From Isoetes taiwanensis (taxonomy: Eukaryota; Streptophyta; Lycopodiopsida; Isoetales; Isoetaceae), in assembly GCA_021234155.1 (NCBI GenBank), contig JAJEKV010000006.1, positions 1,798,001 through 1,862,000 on the forward strand: a stretch of 64,000 nucleotides of DNA. Reading direction: 5' to 3'. Below the pieces are notes generated by a model. The model did no database searches, had not been told where the DNA came from, and saw only the letters and a list, made by a program, of their open reading frames with translations. Of this stretch, positions 46,651-58,684 are shown in pieces. Made by a program: the position numbers and the translations under genes. How positions within the stretch are numbered: position 1 is the first letter of the stretch; the number at the start of each line of letters is the position of its first letter.

Positions 46651-47359
46651 ATTCTCTCCTCATTTCTGAACCGCCAAAGTCGGATTCCTGCTGTTCTACA
46701 GTTTTTGATGGCTATGGCGCCACGATTCTGGCATGATGGGTTCTCTTCTTCAGCTTTTGAGCTTTTGAGTTCCCCTTGAATCTGTTCTAGCCAATTCTGC
46801 CATCAGAATTTAGCCTCTTTTTCACCAAGTCCTATTCTTCTTCCTACGAAACTTCTCATTTACCTGCCTGGATCGGGTTAAGATACCGGCTCTCCCTAAT
46901 TTTTGCTTTCTGGGGAATATCTCCAGAGTCAAAATTAATACACATAATTTGTCGTGATTTATGACTCCACACTGACGTTACAGCACATCTTTCCTTCTTG
47001 CTTGCGGCAGCAAGTTTGTGAGGTCCTGCAAAAGCTGAATTGAGAGTTCGGTATGTTTCCTTCATCTTTGCTTCATTTCTATAGTCCATGAACTTGGGTC
47101 TCTGTCAAGTGTGTTAGTATACAGAATTTTTTCTGTTTCAGAGTAGTTCTATGTCCTGCAACTCATTTATATCTCTAGATTGTAAAGATCAGGGACACGT
47201 TTCTTAAAGCTGCCTACTTAGAGATGCTTTTTTCAAAACTAATATGTTGTAAATTAATAATGATAACCTGTCTTTGCAGGCTTTAGTGGCTGCCTTTTTT
47301 CACTTGATTAGCAAAAAATAGTTGGAATGAAAAGATTAAGGTAAACTGTTTCCTACAGA
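46651..47359 (+). promoter_or_regulatory. Promoter and 5' UTR region of the RING-CH gene
   Basis: A GCTATGGC octamer at 46711-46718 precedes a probable 5' UTR. A donor at 47049/47050 (TTCG|GTATGT) and an acceptor at 47280/47281 (TTTGCAG|GC) predict one 5' UTR intron before the start codon at 47360. The transcription start is not determined. Confidence 0.5.
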
Positions 47360-49169
47360 ATGACTAGTTTTGAACTTAGAGGTAGCAGAATATATCCCGA
47401 GGATCTGGAAAGTCAGGCAGTTGATTGTGGTGCATGTGAAGAACACGAGATTGTAATGCTATCACCCGGAGAAGGAAGTCATGCATGCCAGGGTGGGATT
47501 CCCATTTCAGTAAAGGAGGATCATGAGAATTTAAAAGAAGTAAATGGTGAACAAGTTAATGGAGAGCAGTTAGAAAGGATAGGTAGTGAAATTGGGCCAG
47601 CAATGACTAAAGGAGATGATAGAAATGAAGAACTTGATCTGAATTATGATCACATAGTTCATCCAGCATGTGCACCCTCTTCTTTTGGGGACATACAGAT
47701 GAGCAAAATAGAGGATGTAGGGATACAACACCATGTTAATATAGAAATGAATAATGACCAATTGGAGGCTGTTAATCCCGAAGAGAAAAAGGAGCAGGCT
47801 TTGCATATAACTAAAATGCCAACATGGGAAGTCGTAATTCCTATGGAACCTGTTTCTTTGCCACGTGACAGCGAGAGTGGGGCACTCGAAAGGAGTAGCT
47901 CAAAGTCAAACGAGACCATGCTACGATGCCAAAGTACATTTAGCACTGATAGTCTTAGTGATTGTTGCAGGTAAACTTTAGTTCTTTGTGGCTTATATGA
48001 TTTTATATTCATTTTTGCAAAATTCTAACACTTAAAGTATTATCTCAGTATTTATTTCTGGAGTTTCCTTAATTTCCTGCTTTATTCTTTTTAGCACAAA
48101 GTTTGCATTTGAAGTTTTAAAACCAGATCTGATGATTATAATAAGCGTAGTCATTCAATTGGGTTTTTCTAATTTTTCAGGATCTGTCAGCAGCATACTG
48201 ATGAGTTATTAATAGAGCTTGGATGCCATTGTCGCGGTGAGCTTGCAAAGGCACACAGACCTTGCATAGAACAATGGTTTGCAAACAAAGGATCTAACAA
48301 GTGTGAGATTTGCCAGTGAGTGCTGGTTCTATCTAGCGATAAATGCTGTTGTTTATTAAGAGCCTATTAAATCGACAAATTGTTTTTTCTACAGGAATGT
48401 AGCAACAAATGTTTCTGTTCCAGTTGCACAACCTACAGTATGCTTCTTTATTAGCTTTGTGTGTGTTTTTGCATAGGTATAGTTTTATAAATATTTTCTG
48501 CTGTGCTACAGCAGCATTTTTGGGTCTGGAGGCTTGGCGGACAACATGGAGCTTCTAATTTAGCACACAGGAGGCGAGGAGGGGTAATAATGGGCTTTAA
48601 TATTCTCTAATGGATAGTTATTTGTACTTACCAAGAGTCGCTTCCTTACTGTAGTCAACAAGATTTCATCCCCTCTGGGCGGCTTTGCTGATTCTGATTG
48701 CTGGGTTGCTATTTGATGTCCTCATTTCAATATTTTTGGGAGCATCAGCTCTTCCTGTCAATATCATTATTGGTGGGTGTCCTCCTATATTTAGCGCTTG
48801 TAGGTTCATTTGGATATCGGTTGGTTTAATAGAAGTCGTAGGGTTGCAGGTGTGTTAGTTGTACTAGGAATAGGTACAGCTGCCCGCCTTGTGATTGAAT
48901 GCTGGCATGAACGTGGCTATAGAAGAAACATGCGAACAATGGAGTCAAATTTTATTCACTTACAAGGCGACAGCATTGTTGGAATTCATGGCAACATTTT
49001 GCAAGTAAGTTTTAGTAATTACATATGGACTACAATTGAGCTGCTTTAGAAATTTAAAGATAGTATTTATAAAGAAACAACTTTGAACAAAAACTTTTGG
49101 AAAATTTTGTTGGTGCAGGGTCAATCTGCATTCATGGTGCAGCCAGCAAGTGTTAGACCAATTACATAA
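47360..49169 (+). CDS. RING-CH (MARCH-type) membrane E3 ubiquitin ligase
   Basis: Predicted CDS in seven exons: 47360-47970, 48181-48315, 48395-48437, 48512-48583, 48655-48772, 48850-49004, 49119-49169; 1185 nt, 394 residues, all junctions GT-AG and frame-consistent. Residues 1-200 are acidic and poorly conserved. The RING-CH finger (C4HC3) reads CRIC...CHC...AHRPC...CEIC, its first cysteines ending exon 1. Then comes QHFWVWRLGG, a Trp-rich linker typical of plant members, and two hydrophobic spans: LWAALLILIAGLLFDVLISI, then NIIIGVLVVLGIGTAARLVI after a short loop. RING-CH proteins transfer ubiquitin at membranes. No stop or frameshift: this is an intact host gene. The start is the first ATG after the 5' UTR intron. 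Confidence 0.9.
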
Positions 49170-52100
49170 TAAATGTGTATATGAGTGTTCTTTTGAACTG
49201 AAAAAGCACGAGAGCCTTTCCATAGAAATAATGAACCATTCAAAGGAATGGGATGATTGCGGGCTTAGGCTCACTGACCACATGTGAAGAGGAAAATAAA
49301 GTTCAAATTATGAGCGTGGAGTGTAAATAGATCGGTATGGAAGGCCATGGTAGCATAGATTTTTACGAAAGCAAAGGAATCTCAGAAGTGTTTTTTCTTA
49401 TCAAAGAATGGCTGCAAGATGTTGTCTAGTGGTGAACTCAGCTTGTTGTACATGCACGAGAAGACTGGAGTTAAATTTTGATGATGTTTTATGAAGGAAT
49501 TGAACTGTATTGCAGCTGAAGGAAGCTGCCATTACCGCTGCAAGGAGGTGATATCAATTTGTGAAGATCATTGCGAAGGGATATGTTACTACTGCTTTAA
49601 CTGTGCATGATCAGGCTGAAGATATTTTGTGTGGCATGACAAGGAGAAGGCAGCATTGGGGGAAACATATGGGGGAGATCACAAGGATTTCTGCACCATC
49701 GTTCCACTGTCCAGCTGCTGCCAAAAGGGAATTGTCTGAGCGGCTTTGCTAATTGACAAAACATGTGCCCAAGCAGTAGTTTAGAGTTATTCAGTTTGCT
49801 CTTTAGGCAGGAAAAAATCATGCTGTGCATATTTAAGTGAAGAATGTAAGTTATGTTAAGGAAATGAATCAAATATCAACAGGTCTAAAGAGACAGACTA
49901 GTATGTTGGAAGGGATTAATTGCAAACAAACTTGAGGTTGAGAATGCCATGATTTCTGTCTCTTTTCACGAGTATTGGGACCAAGAATAATGCCAAATAA
50001 AAGACACAGCCCATGGCCATGGCCTACCAGGAAAATGTTGCCTTTATAACGTGATGGTCCCATTGATGACAAATAATAAAAACTTGTCAACATGATGCGT
50101 AAACAGCTGGACATATGCCTAGCCTTTTAGTTAAAGACAGGAAAAATAGCTACGTCCTTGTCTTTAAACACTAGTAGAGGTGATAGTGCGTTTAGTTTTA
50201 TTATCATTGGGTCTACATGTAGCGTGTTGTTGACTTTTGGTGTGATTATATTTTTCACCCTACATCTACCTCTTTAACTCGAATCTCGTCCTAATTTGCC
50301 CTCCATTTAATAAGGGATATTCTTTAGAGGGACATGAAAACGAGGAACTATTTATAGTACTTCTAGAGCATTTGAGTAGCTCCATCTACCATTGAGTTTC
50401 AACAACAAGGTCTGGACCATACACGTGTCACCAAAGAAACAAGTAGAGGTCAGGGCAGATTCAGAGAGAAGCTGGCTCACCAGAATAGTAGAATCAATGG
50501 GCAAGGATGTTACAAATTTAAGTTCATATCATAATCTCATGAAGAACATGGTACAAGGAAATAACACCTAAAGCAGTTACAAAATTTACAAGAAATTTGA
50601 GTCAGTGATACGAGGGGAATATTACATTAGGGTTGAAGGCATAAATCTTCATTCAATTAAAACTTCTCATGATGAAGGTTAGGTTAGAATCATTAACCTA
50701 ATAGTTTGAAGCTTCAATGTTTACAAGGGTTAAAGTGAACCATTAAATATTTTAAGTATGGAATCATCGAGATAAAACCTTGGAGCCATGTTTTATTCAA
50801 ACTTTCGGCCCGACGCATGTATGCCAAGATCGATGGAAAGTGCAGATCAGTTAAAGAGTTAGGCGAAATTGCCGGACTAATTGCTTATAAAATAACATGT
50901 ATAGATGTAAATATATAGACAGGAAGAACAATTCCTTCTAAAGCATTTGAGGTTTGTGAAAATTGTAAAGTTGCTACAGTCTTTTGAGCAGTAAAATAGC
51001 TATAGTGGTTTTCCTAAAGTTAATGTGTTAACATTAAATTAACGTTCTAAGTGTTGTTTTGAAGCAAATATTCAAATTTGGATTGCTAAGCACTAATGCA
51101 ATAGTGAATTATATTGTGAAGAATTATATGCTTAGACTGATTATTATTGCGTGATATTGTTGAAATGTTTTCTAGATCAAAGATTGAATAAAGGACTTTG
51201 GATCTGTAAAAAGTTAATATCTTGGTTTTATTAACTAGTATTGCTTACAAAGAAGTTCCAAGGGCAAAATGCAAAGAGAAGCTTGCTGACCAGAATAGTA
51301 GAAGCTCCAGGGCAAAATACAAAGAGAAGCTTGCTGACCAGAATAGTAGAAGCTCCAGAGCAAAATGCAAAGAAGAACATGACCAGAAGAGTAGAATCGA
51401 TGGGCAAGAAGCTCCAGGGCAAAAGGCAAAGAACAACATGAAAACAACAGAAGGAACCAAGCAAACGAATTGTACTGGCCCAAGGATTTTTTGGAAAAAA
51501 AGAAACTCAGCAACCTGGACCAAAAACTCATTCCGCAAGCTACTGAAAGAATTACCTGTGGAACAGCTTGAAAAAGTTTTCAAGTTTTTCCACAAACATG
51601 TAGCCTCATCTTAAGATCTGCCTATTTCTTAGCTCTCTAGAGAACAAACCACCCATTAAAGATATCTTATGTCTGTGCTTCATCTTTGCCTTACCACGGG
51701 ACAACCATACATGGATCTTTAAGTAACGTATTGTAATGTTTCTCTTTTCTGGGCTCCTGGACGATTGTAATGAGCTTCCGTTATAATTTACTTCTTTTGT
51801 TAAATCATGACAGATGAAATACAAAATACACCCAAAAATGCACTTTTGCAATTACTTGCTCCAATTAAAGTGATATTAACAACTACCAATAACTCTTTAA
51901 TTCTTGTATAAGAGAACCATAAGACAATGGCATGATTCTCAGGAAGCTTATTACAGTATGTCCTTCCAGACCTGAAGTCACAGAGAACGTCTGAATAGGA
52001 TGAAGAATAGCAAGTGATAAAATACATGGGCACATTAACAGCGAATATCTACAGCAAGCCATGAGAGGTGCTCAAGGTAGAATTCAAAAGAAAATCCCAC

Positions 52101-52248
52101 TTACTTTTTTCAGGGGTGGTGGGATAACAAAAGAAAGTCATGTGTCAAGAAACAATTGAATATACACGTTTGCACCCCAAATAGTGGAACATGTATGCAG
52201 GCATTGGATATACCACAAACGAGTTGCTAGTAAATAAATCCACAATAA
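49170..52248. other. Intergenic between the two host genes
   Basis: Apart from the repeat-bearing ORF at 51222-51614 and the related fragment near 50456-50507, no coding or mobile feature is evident. The first ~600 bp may include the 3' UTR of the RING-CH gene. Confidence 0.45.
51222..51614 (+). other. ORF with 48-bp tandem repeats
   Basis: 130 codons. Two and a half 48-bp units encode SSRAKCKEKLADQNSR-type 16-residue repeats. The C-terminal part, KNSFRKLLKELPVEQLEKVF, looks protein-like (amphipathic helix). A diverged single unit of the same repeat lies at about 50456-50507. It could be a terminal exon of an unrecognised gene or repeat-derived; no family recognised. Confidence 0.35.
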
Positions 52249-54319
52249 TCAAGGACGAGTTGAACAAGCTGTGCAACAGAAACAACAAAACCTTCTCCTC
52301 CACTTTCTGTGCATAAACCTTCGATCAGGCGGCGGCATTTTGACAGGACTACTGTTCCACTCAGAAACCAGGCTGAAATACCAGATTCATATTAGAAACG
52401 TTGAAATGGCCTATAGCCCTTAAATAGAACTTCATTGAACTGGGACTACAAAGCAAGACCAAAACATACACAAAAATCTTAACATGGTAATATACTTACA
52501 TTGGAAAAGCAAAGGACCTCGCACTAGTTGTGCTGCTATCTGACCGGAGTGAAAGACTCCCAGAATAAGGAACAGCTCCTGAATGTGATATGAAGCCAGA
52601 ATGGCTGATGGGTCCAGAGAAAGGTAGAAACCCAGAATATGGAATATAATCATCATCCCCATTTATCCTATCAGACGGAAAATGTGCATTTTCTGCAGTT
52701 TGTTCGAGTCGCTTTTCACCTCCTTCCTTTGCCTCAACAGGTGCTTGTTCTAATGGTATGGACAGTACTTCATTTCCTTTCTTCCAATTCTCATACTCCT
52801 CCGAAAAGAGTGCATGCCTTCCCTGTCATAGACCCTTCTGCATGGTCGACTGCTATTCCTGCTTGTTCACTAGGGACATTTTTCTCTGCACTGAACAGTT
52901 CTCTTAAAGGACTTCTACGTCCTGGTGAAGTTGCAAATTCACGATTATCCACAACTGTTGCTTTTCCAAAGAATTTAACACCAGTATCGCCAGGTTGGCT
53001 ATTTTGTAGCTCATCCAGAACCATAGGATTATTCCTTTCTGAAGTTAGTAGCTTCTCCAAGGGCACATGCAATTTCTCGATATTAGGATCAGCCTGTAGC
53101 TTGTTTATGTCCACTGCTACAGTTTGTTCATTAGAATGAAGCATAACATTCTGGTTTGTGCTGTCTGCACAAAGTGGTTCATTATCATTTACTTGCCTAT
53201 CAGCCAAAGCACTCACTTCAGCTCCGGGATCTGAACAATGAGCCACCTGTGGACTATCACACTTGTATTCCTCAATCTGTCCTGACTGCCCAGGCAAATC
53301 AGGAGTTTTTGTCTCTGCACTTTCTTGTTTAAAATCTAGTAAAGCTGATAGTATGTCTTCATGGCTTCTGTCAACTGCAAACTCTTCTCCAAAATGTGGG
53401 TTCTGAAATTCTTCGACCAAAAGACCATTATCATCAATAAAAGGATTGACGGAGTCATTACTTACAACAAAAATATCTTGTTGTGAGTGGCATAGAGTAA
53501 CTCCACATGTGTTTGAAACCTCTCGATCTTTTGCCATGACATTGGCACCTTGTTGATCAACTTGTTTTCCAACAGTAGCTTGATGGACTACTTCAGGAAG
53601 TGCATTTTCATCAACAAATGGATTGTTGGTCTTTATTAGCTTTCCTGGGACCAAGATACTGTTCTCATACTTTCTCACAATCTTGGATTCCTGATCCTGA
53701 TTGATGGAATTATGAGCAGAGCTCAAATCAGAAAACTTGAACTTTTCATGAACACATCTTTCAAAATCATCTGCTGCCTCATGAGGAATATTCAGTATAA
53801 TTTTGCTAGGTGAAGCTGCATAGGAAGGCATTTCACCCATAACCACATTCTCTTGGTTACCATCGGCCTCATAGATTTGAGGTCTAGCTAGCCTGGCCTT
53901 ATAGGGATGCTTGTCTTCTATTTCCTCACAAAAGAGGACCAGCTCATCTTCCAACATATGCTTTTGCTCCTCAGCACCATAACTTGTAACTTTTAAATCA
54001 CAAACATCCCCTTGTTCGTTATGGTTTGAAAAGGAGTCATGGTTATTGGCACCAGAATCAACACATTTATCAATGGAAGATACTGCAATCTCATTTTTTT
54101 ACGTTCTTCTCTTCCTCAATTAGGTTTTCTTTACTGCCAGCCTCAAGGGAGCTTTTATGATTTCCACCGTTACAATAAGTATAAATATCTATAGAATCCT
54201 TACATCTTTGATCAACCATCACTTTTGTTTGTAAACTATCAGTACCTTCAGTCCCGTCCGCATCTTCAGAATTAACTTTCATTTTTTTCACGAGTTTGAT
54301 CTCAATTCCATACTGCGGC
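52249..54319 (-). pseudogene. Plant gar2-related-type gene, 3' part, two frameshifts
   Basis: Minus-strand exons 54319-52500 and 52372-52249 (acceptors TTTTTCAG and ATTTCAG, donor AT|GTAAGT, stop at 52251-52249). The C-terminus has IPYSGFLPFSGPISHSG, SLSLRSDSSTTSARSFAFP, the junction residue, and LVSEWNSSPVKM, then a basic, Cys-rich tail. This signature is conserved in a family of plant proteins annotated as gar2-related, function unknown. Upstream is a long acidic, low-conservation region containing NPFVDEN and NPFIDDN repeats. Two single-base insertions break the frame: A7 at about 54100 (after EEEKNVK) and an extra A near 52817 (before HALFSEEYENWKK). The 5' exons were not located. The breaks could be true decay or consensus errors. 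Confidence 0.7.
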
Positions 54320-54655
54320 CTGAAAAACAGAAGAACGAAAACGTTTAACATAACATGAGGAAAAGCCAGAGTGCCTAAACTAAAATAGCAACAGGAATCT
54401 ATCTGTTAAGAAAAGTACTGCTGGTTCTATATTACTGGAAAGGGAAACTTGGGCTTGCTGCAGACGCACTGTTTCAAACCGTTTTACAGAATAATAAACA
54501 ACTCAAAAGGTGCTGCGTCATCAAGGGAGTAGCACAGGTGATTTTTCGAGCGAAACCAATCAAGAGCGTATTCGAAGCGCAAGTGCTACTGAATTTGTTT
54601 CAAGGCTAGATTCTGTTCTGCAAGCAATAAAAATCCCAAGACAAAACTCCTCTAG

Positions 54656-54985
54656 ATGTTGGAGGAGGATTTTACTCCGATTGATTGGGCCCTCTATTCA
54701 ATTACGCCAGATGGTAAGCTTCATAAAGGCCTCGATAGGCAAGCGGCTAACGCACGTCTTGGATTTTGGCCAGGAGTTTATCAAAATAGAATAACAAATG
54801 GGGTAGATCTCAGTGTGAACCCTTATCCCACACGTCGGTCGAATGACCCAGATGTCACAACATGCTTATGGGGAAATGACAATTTACAGCAGGTAAAGAG
54901 CTGGATGGGAACGGAATCGCCAAAAGTCGTTGAGATGTTATATCTGATCAATCCTTTGTGGCAAAAAAAGCTTGGAAAGGATTGA
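54656..54985 (+). CDS. Unidentified ORF of 109 residues
   Basis: ATG frame with globular-looking composition: MLEEDFTPIDWALYSITPDG, then RLGFWPGVYQNRITNGVDL, VNPYPTRRSNDPDVTTCLWG and VVEMLYLINPLWQKKLGKD. An overlapping frame (54510-54794) upstream contains RIRSASATEFVSRLDSVLQAIKI, perhaps its original N-terminal part after a frameshift near 54650. I recognise neither. It lies upstream of, and opposite to, the gar2-related gene, possibly within one of its introns, and looks like transferred or captured sequence. Confidence 0.4.
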   Translation: MLEEDFTPIDWALYSITPDGKLHKGLDRQAANARLGFWPGVYQNRITNGVDLSVNPYPTRRSNDPDVTTCLWGNDNLQQVKSWMGTESPKVVEMLYLINPLWQKKLGKD

Positions 54986-57075
54986 TAAGTTTGGTCAGAA
55001 GATAAAAAAAATCACATATAGTCGGCTTTAAATCCTCCAGATCATGAGATAAAGTCGGAATTCTAACACCCAAAACGGCTAAAGGCCTAGCCTAAGATCC
55101 AGAATGCAGAGGAGGAATTCACTCTCATTTGCATTAATTGAGGTCAACAGCTTAAAAGCGAGGCAATTTGGAAACCCAACTGCCAAGCCTGCTGGAAAGG
55201 AAAGAAAAAGAAAAAGAACAAAAACAGGGCAAATGAAAATGGGGTTAGGCCTAACCTCTGATCTCTATCAGTTTTGGAGGCTTCATTGAATGCAAGCTTT
55301 CACCATCCAACCCCACCACGATCAACTACCACGCTAATGAATTAACTGCACCAAACCCGATTTTCCTCTGTTTCTTTCAAGCTGCAGCCCTACCAAGAAC
55401 ACAAAATGCAGCAAACCAGAAGAAACCCCAATTCCTCCTATGGCTTACATCACCTTATTTACGAAATTAAGCCCCTTTGGGCACCGGAACAAACAACCCG
55501 GTTCGCCCCAATCTTAACAGGAAATCTGTGGATGAATTCAGCAATATATGATAATACAAAAACTCAAGCAAAATTTTGCGGGGAGTACGACTCTTGGGCA
55601 TTAGGGAAGGCATGACTCAGTCCGGCGTAATTGATGAGAGATGAGAGAGAAATTCAGCAGTTCCTTTTTTTGCCGCCTTTCTTTTACGGCAGGATCGGCA
55701 TTGAATGAGGTAGCAAAAAGACCACACGCCGCATTCAATGCGCTACCGCTTTCCTCGTGGAATCAAAACAGTCCAAAGCAAAGCTGATCCTGGTCTACTA
55801 AATCTGGCCATAGCCGGAGCTCCGGTGGACAATAAGAGTTTACTATTTGGGTCTAATGTAAAAAAAAAAATGAAAAAGAAAAAAAAGCTTGCCCAATTGA
55901 CAATTTGTCGACAATGGTATTTGTACTCAAATGTATTCTACATTCTACTTCCATAATTATTTTCAGTTTTCTACATTCTATACTTCCATGATTATTTTGA
56001 TGTCTTCTACATTTCTTTTCTCATGCTCTAACTTGGCCCATGGGGTGTGCTCCCATCTTGGCCCGCGCCGCATGTGCCTAAGTCAATGGTTGCCAGTTCA
56101 CATACCAGTTGTGGAATGCCTAGCTCCTTCCTTGGGGTCCAGCACTTGCAGCTTCAATCTAAGCTAACACCCTGATTCTCGGCCGTGTTGTCAACTTCTA
56201 TGTTCATCTCGTATTGGTTTCCAACTAGCAACCTGATCGTCGGTCGTGCTGTTGACTTCTATGTTCATGCATCTAGCATCATGATTATCTATGATGTTTG
56301 TGTTGACTTCTATGTTCAACTCACTCTGCAATCATCTTAGGGTAATTGGAATAGGATATAATAGAATTGACATCCCCTCCTCATCTCAAAACTTTGGCGT
56401 TTTTACCTAATTTAGAAAGCATATATGATTCAGAGGGATCCCATGTTCCCCTGCACAAAGAAATATTAAAGTTAACATTAGTCAACAATCTTAGAAACAT
56501 ACTTGACATCAACAACAAAAAATTCACGTTAACTAACATGAATATTACAAATAACATGTTCTTTTCTTTCTGCTCTTGGTGTTCAAGAAACACAATCTAC
56601 CAATATACAAATACCATTAGTGTTACAACATAAAGCACATAATGGAATTACTTGCTCTTATCTTGTGACGTCAAGCAACACAATATGAAGATCACAAACA
56701 CATTGGTAGCATGCCAGAAGAAAATTCCAGATAGGCATCCAAGATGGATGATGTGCCTGGAGAAGGAAGGTTGGGACCTCATGTTCACAATTCAAAAAAA
56801 AAATAAAATCTCACAATTGATCAACAATGGTATTTGAACTCAAGGTATTCTAAATTCTACTTTAATGTTAATTTGATGCCTTTAGTTTGCCATGTAATGG
56901 TCTAGAGACTATGGCTTTTGCTTCAATCTTAATCCTTGCATGTGCATAAAACAAAGAAATCGTGAAACAATAAATGCAAGGAGGGCATAGTTAGCAATTA
57001 CAAAAACAAATCAAAATATGGATATTAAGGCAATTAATTATTGGGCAACAAATTTAATTAATTAATTAAAAGAAA
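54986..57075. other. Intergenic; upstream of the gar2-related gene
   Basis: GCCATAGC at 55807-55814 (GCTATGGC in the gene's orientation) lies about 1.5 kb upstream of the first identified exon. Segments near 55886-55950 and 56806-56870 share ACAATGGTATTTG(T/A)ACTCAA and TATTCTA, so a repeat family is present. No CDS. Confidence 0.45.
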
Positions 57076-57113
57076 GATGGATGGATGGATGGATGGATGG
57101 ATGGATGGATGGA
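57076..57113. repeat. (GATG)n microsatellite
   Basis: About nine GATG units, 90 bp upstream of the L1 insertion. Confidence 0.93.
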
Positions 57114-57204
57114 TAGATGTTAGCGAGTGGAATTACGAGCATCTTTATATCATAAATGTTTTAGTGTATGTCGTGGTGGTGTGTCAAAATGTGAATTGAT
57201 GGCC

Positions 57205-58350
57205 GCCCAGGCCTCGCAATGCGGCTTCCATGGGCGTTATTTGTGGATATCGGGCCATATGTTAATGCCTCCCCTTTTTCGGAAGGGCTCCGCGAGCACA
57301 GGAGCGGTGTCTTTACCGCTATTTTGCGAATGATGCGTCCAATTGCATTCGTTAGAGGCATCGCCATGGTGGATTATTTCGGCCAGTGCTTCACCTTTGG
57401 TGCCGGCGGCAACCGTCGATCCTCGAAGTCCAAAGCAGGGTGGGCGTAAATGGGGTCTTGACGGTGGGAGAGTGGTATATTGATGGGCGGTGGCTGGCGG
57501 CGCTTTTTTCGCCAGGGTTTCGACTTGAGGAGCGGGATTGTCCTATTCGGCGCCAGTGGCTAATGTGACCGCCAATCGAACCCCCGTAGCGTCAGGGCGT
57601 GTGTGGAGATGTCATCCAAAAGTTGACCCCTCAAACTTCGTAAAGTCCTGTTACGAGCTCTTGGCAATTCAGGATGAGCTACCTCCCTCGGACGGCTGGA
57701 GTCTACATGTGCCGGGAGACGAATGGGGTAACATCTGGAGATGGGTGTGGAACCCAATCTCGCCTCCCAAGATTCGGGTGTTGCTGTGGCAGATAGTACA
57801 TCGCTCCTTGAGAGTGAATACGTGGGTTCACAGGATCAATCCCCTGATTAGCGATCGCTGTCCGATGTGTGGTGCTTGTGTTGAGACTCTGGAGCACTGT
57901 ATGTTTCTTTGCACAGAGATCCAGCCAGCACGGCAGTGGGTCCAGCGCCTCTTTCACATCCCGCTCCGTAGTCAAGAGGTTCTTCTGGGGGTGTATCCTA
58001 CTGGGTGGTCTCAGCTTCGGCGTCTGGCCTTCCATTTGTGTAAGGCTTGGTTACTGTGGCTCATTTGGAACCGGCGACGCCTGAAGGTGTTCAGGAATAT
58101 GGAGGTGCAGCTTGGGGTGTTGATCCCGCAATTGAGGTACAAATTATATCTTTCTTACATGGCGTGCCCTCGTAAAGAGCAGTTCAAGGCAGTCGTATGG
58201 GAGAGGACTCTCCTCATTGTAGACAGCTTTGGCAGGTTTGTCCCATGAGTCGTAGGTAGGTATGTGTGCCATTTGGGTGGGCAGGAGCACCCTAGTATCA
58301 CTCTTCTTGTACTTATTACATATTAATTAACTTGATCCTTCAAAAAAAAA
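57205..58350 (+). mobile_element. L1-type LINE, 5'-truncated (copy 3), with TSD
   Basis: The 1146-bp body ends in a 9-A tail. The target duplication is ATGTGAATTGATGGCC (57189-57204) against ATGTGAATTGGATGGCC (58351-58367), one base different. The 5' part contains LPWALFVDIGPYVNASPFSEGL, homologous to L1 copies 1 and 2. Confidence 0.92.
57538..58248 (+). pseudogene. L1 ORF2 C-terminus, zf-RVT domain
   Basis: A frame open over 236 codons with GDEWGNIWRWVWNPISPPKI, VLLWQIVHRSLRVNTWVHR, RCPMCGACVETLEHCMFLC (Cys-x2-Cys...His-x3-Cys) and AWLLWLIWNRRRLKVF. It matches the minus-strand copy at 35537-36331. The upstream part of ORF2 is cut off by stops near 57450 and 57560. Confidence 0.88.
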
Positions 58351-58446
58351 ATGTGAATTGGATGGCCCGTATTTACCCTTAAGGTCGGACGTCCAGGATC
58401 ATAAAAAGGCCCTTGAACGGTCCAAAATCACTCAATCCAACAGTCA

Positions 58447-58684
58447 AAAAAATGAAAAGAAAGAAAACAAGGGAACGGAAAAAAGGAAATGAGAAAGGGA
58501 AAAGGAAAAGGAGGAAAAGGGAAAAACAAAAATAGGAAAAATGCGAAGGTGAAAAACATGGAGGGGGAAATGAAAAAAAGAGAAGAGGGAAATGGGAAAA
58601 TGGGAAAAAGGAAAATGATAAAATAAAAAATGAAAAAGTGGAGGAGGACAAAAGGAAAAGGCAAGAGGAAAAGGGAAAGGAGAA
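58447..58684 (+). repeat. ~240-base polypurine tract
   Basis: Almost uninterrupted A/G on the plus strand (GGAAAA, GGGAAA, GAAAAA mixtures) with very few pyrimidines. Minus-strand Phe/Ser/Pro-rich frames are artefacts of it. Such mirror-like purine runs can form triplex DNA. Confidence 0.9.
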
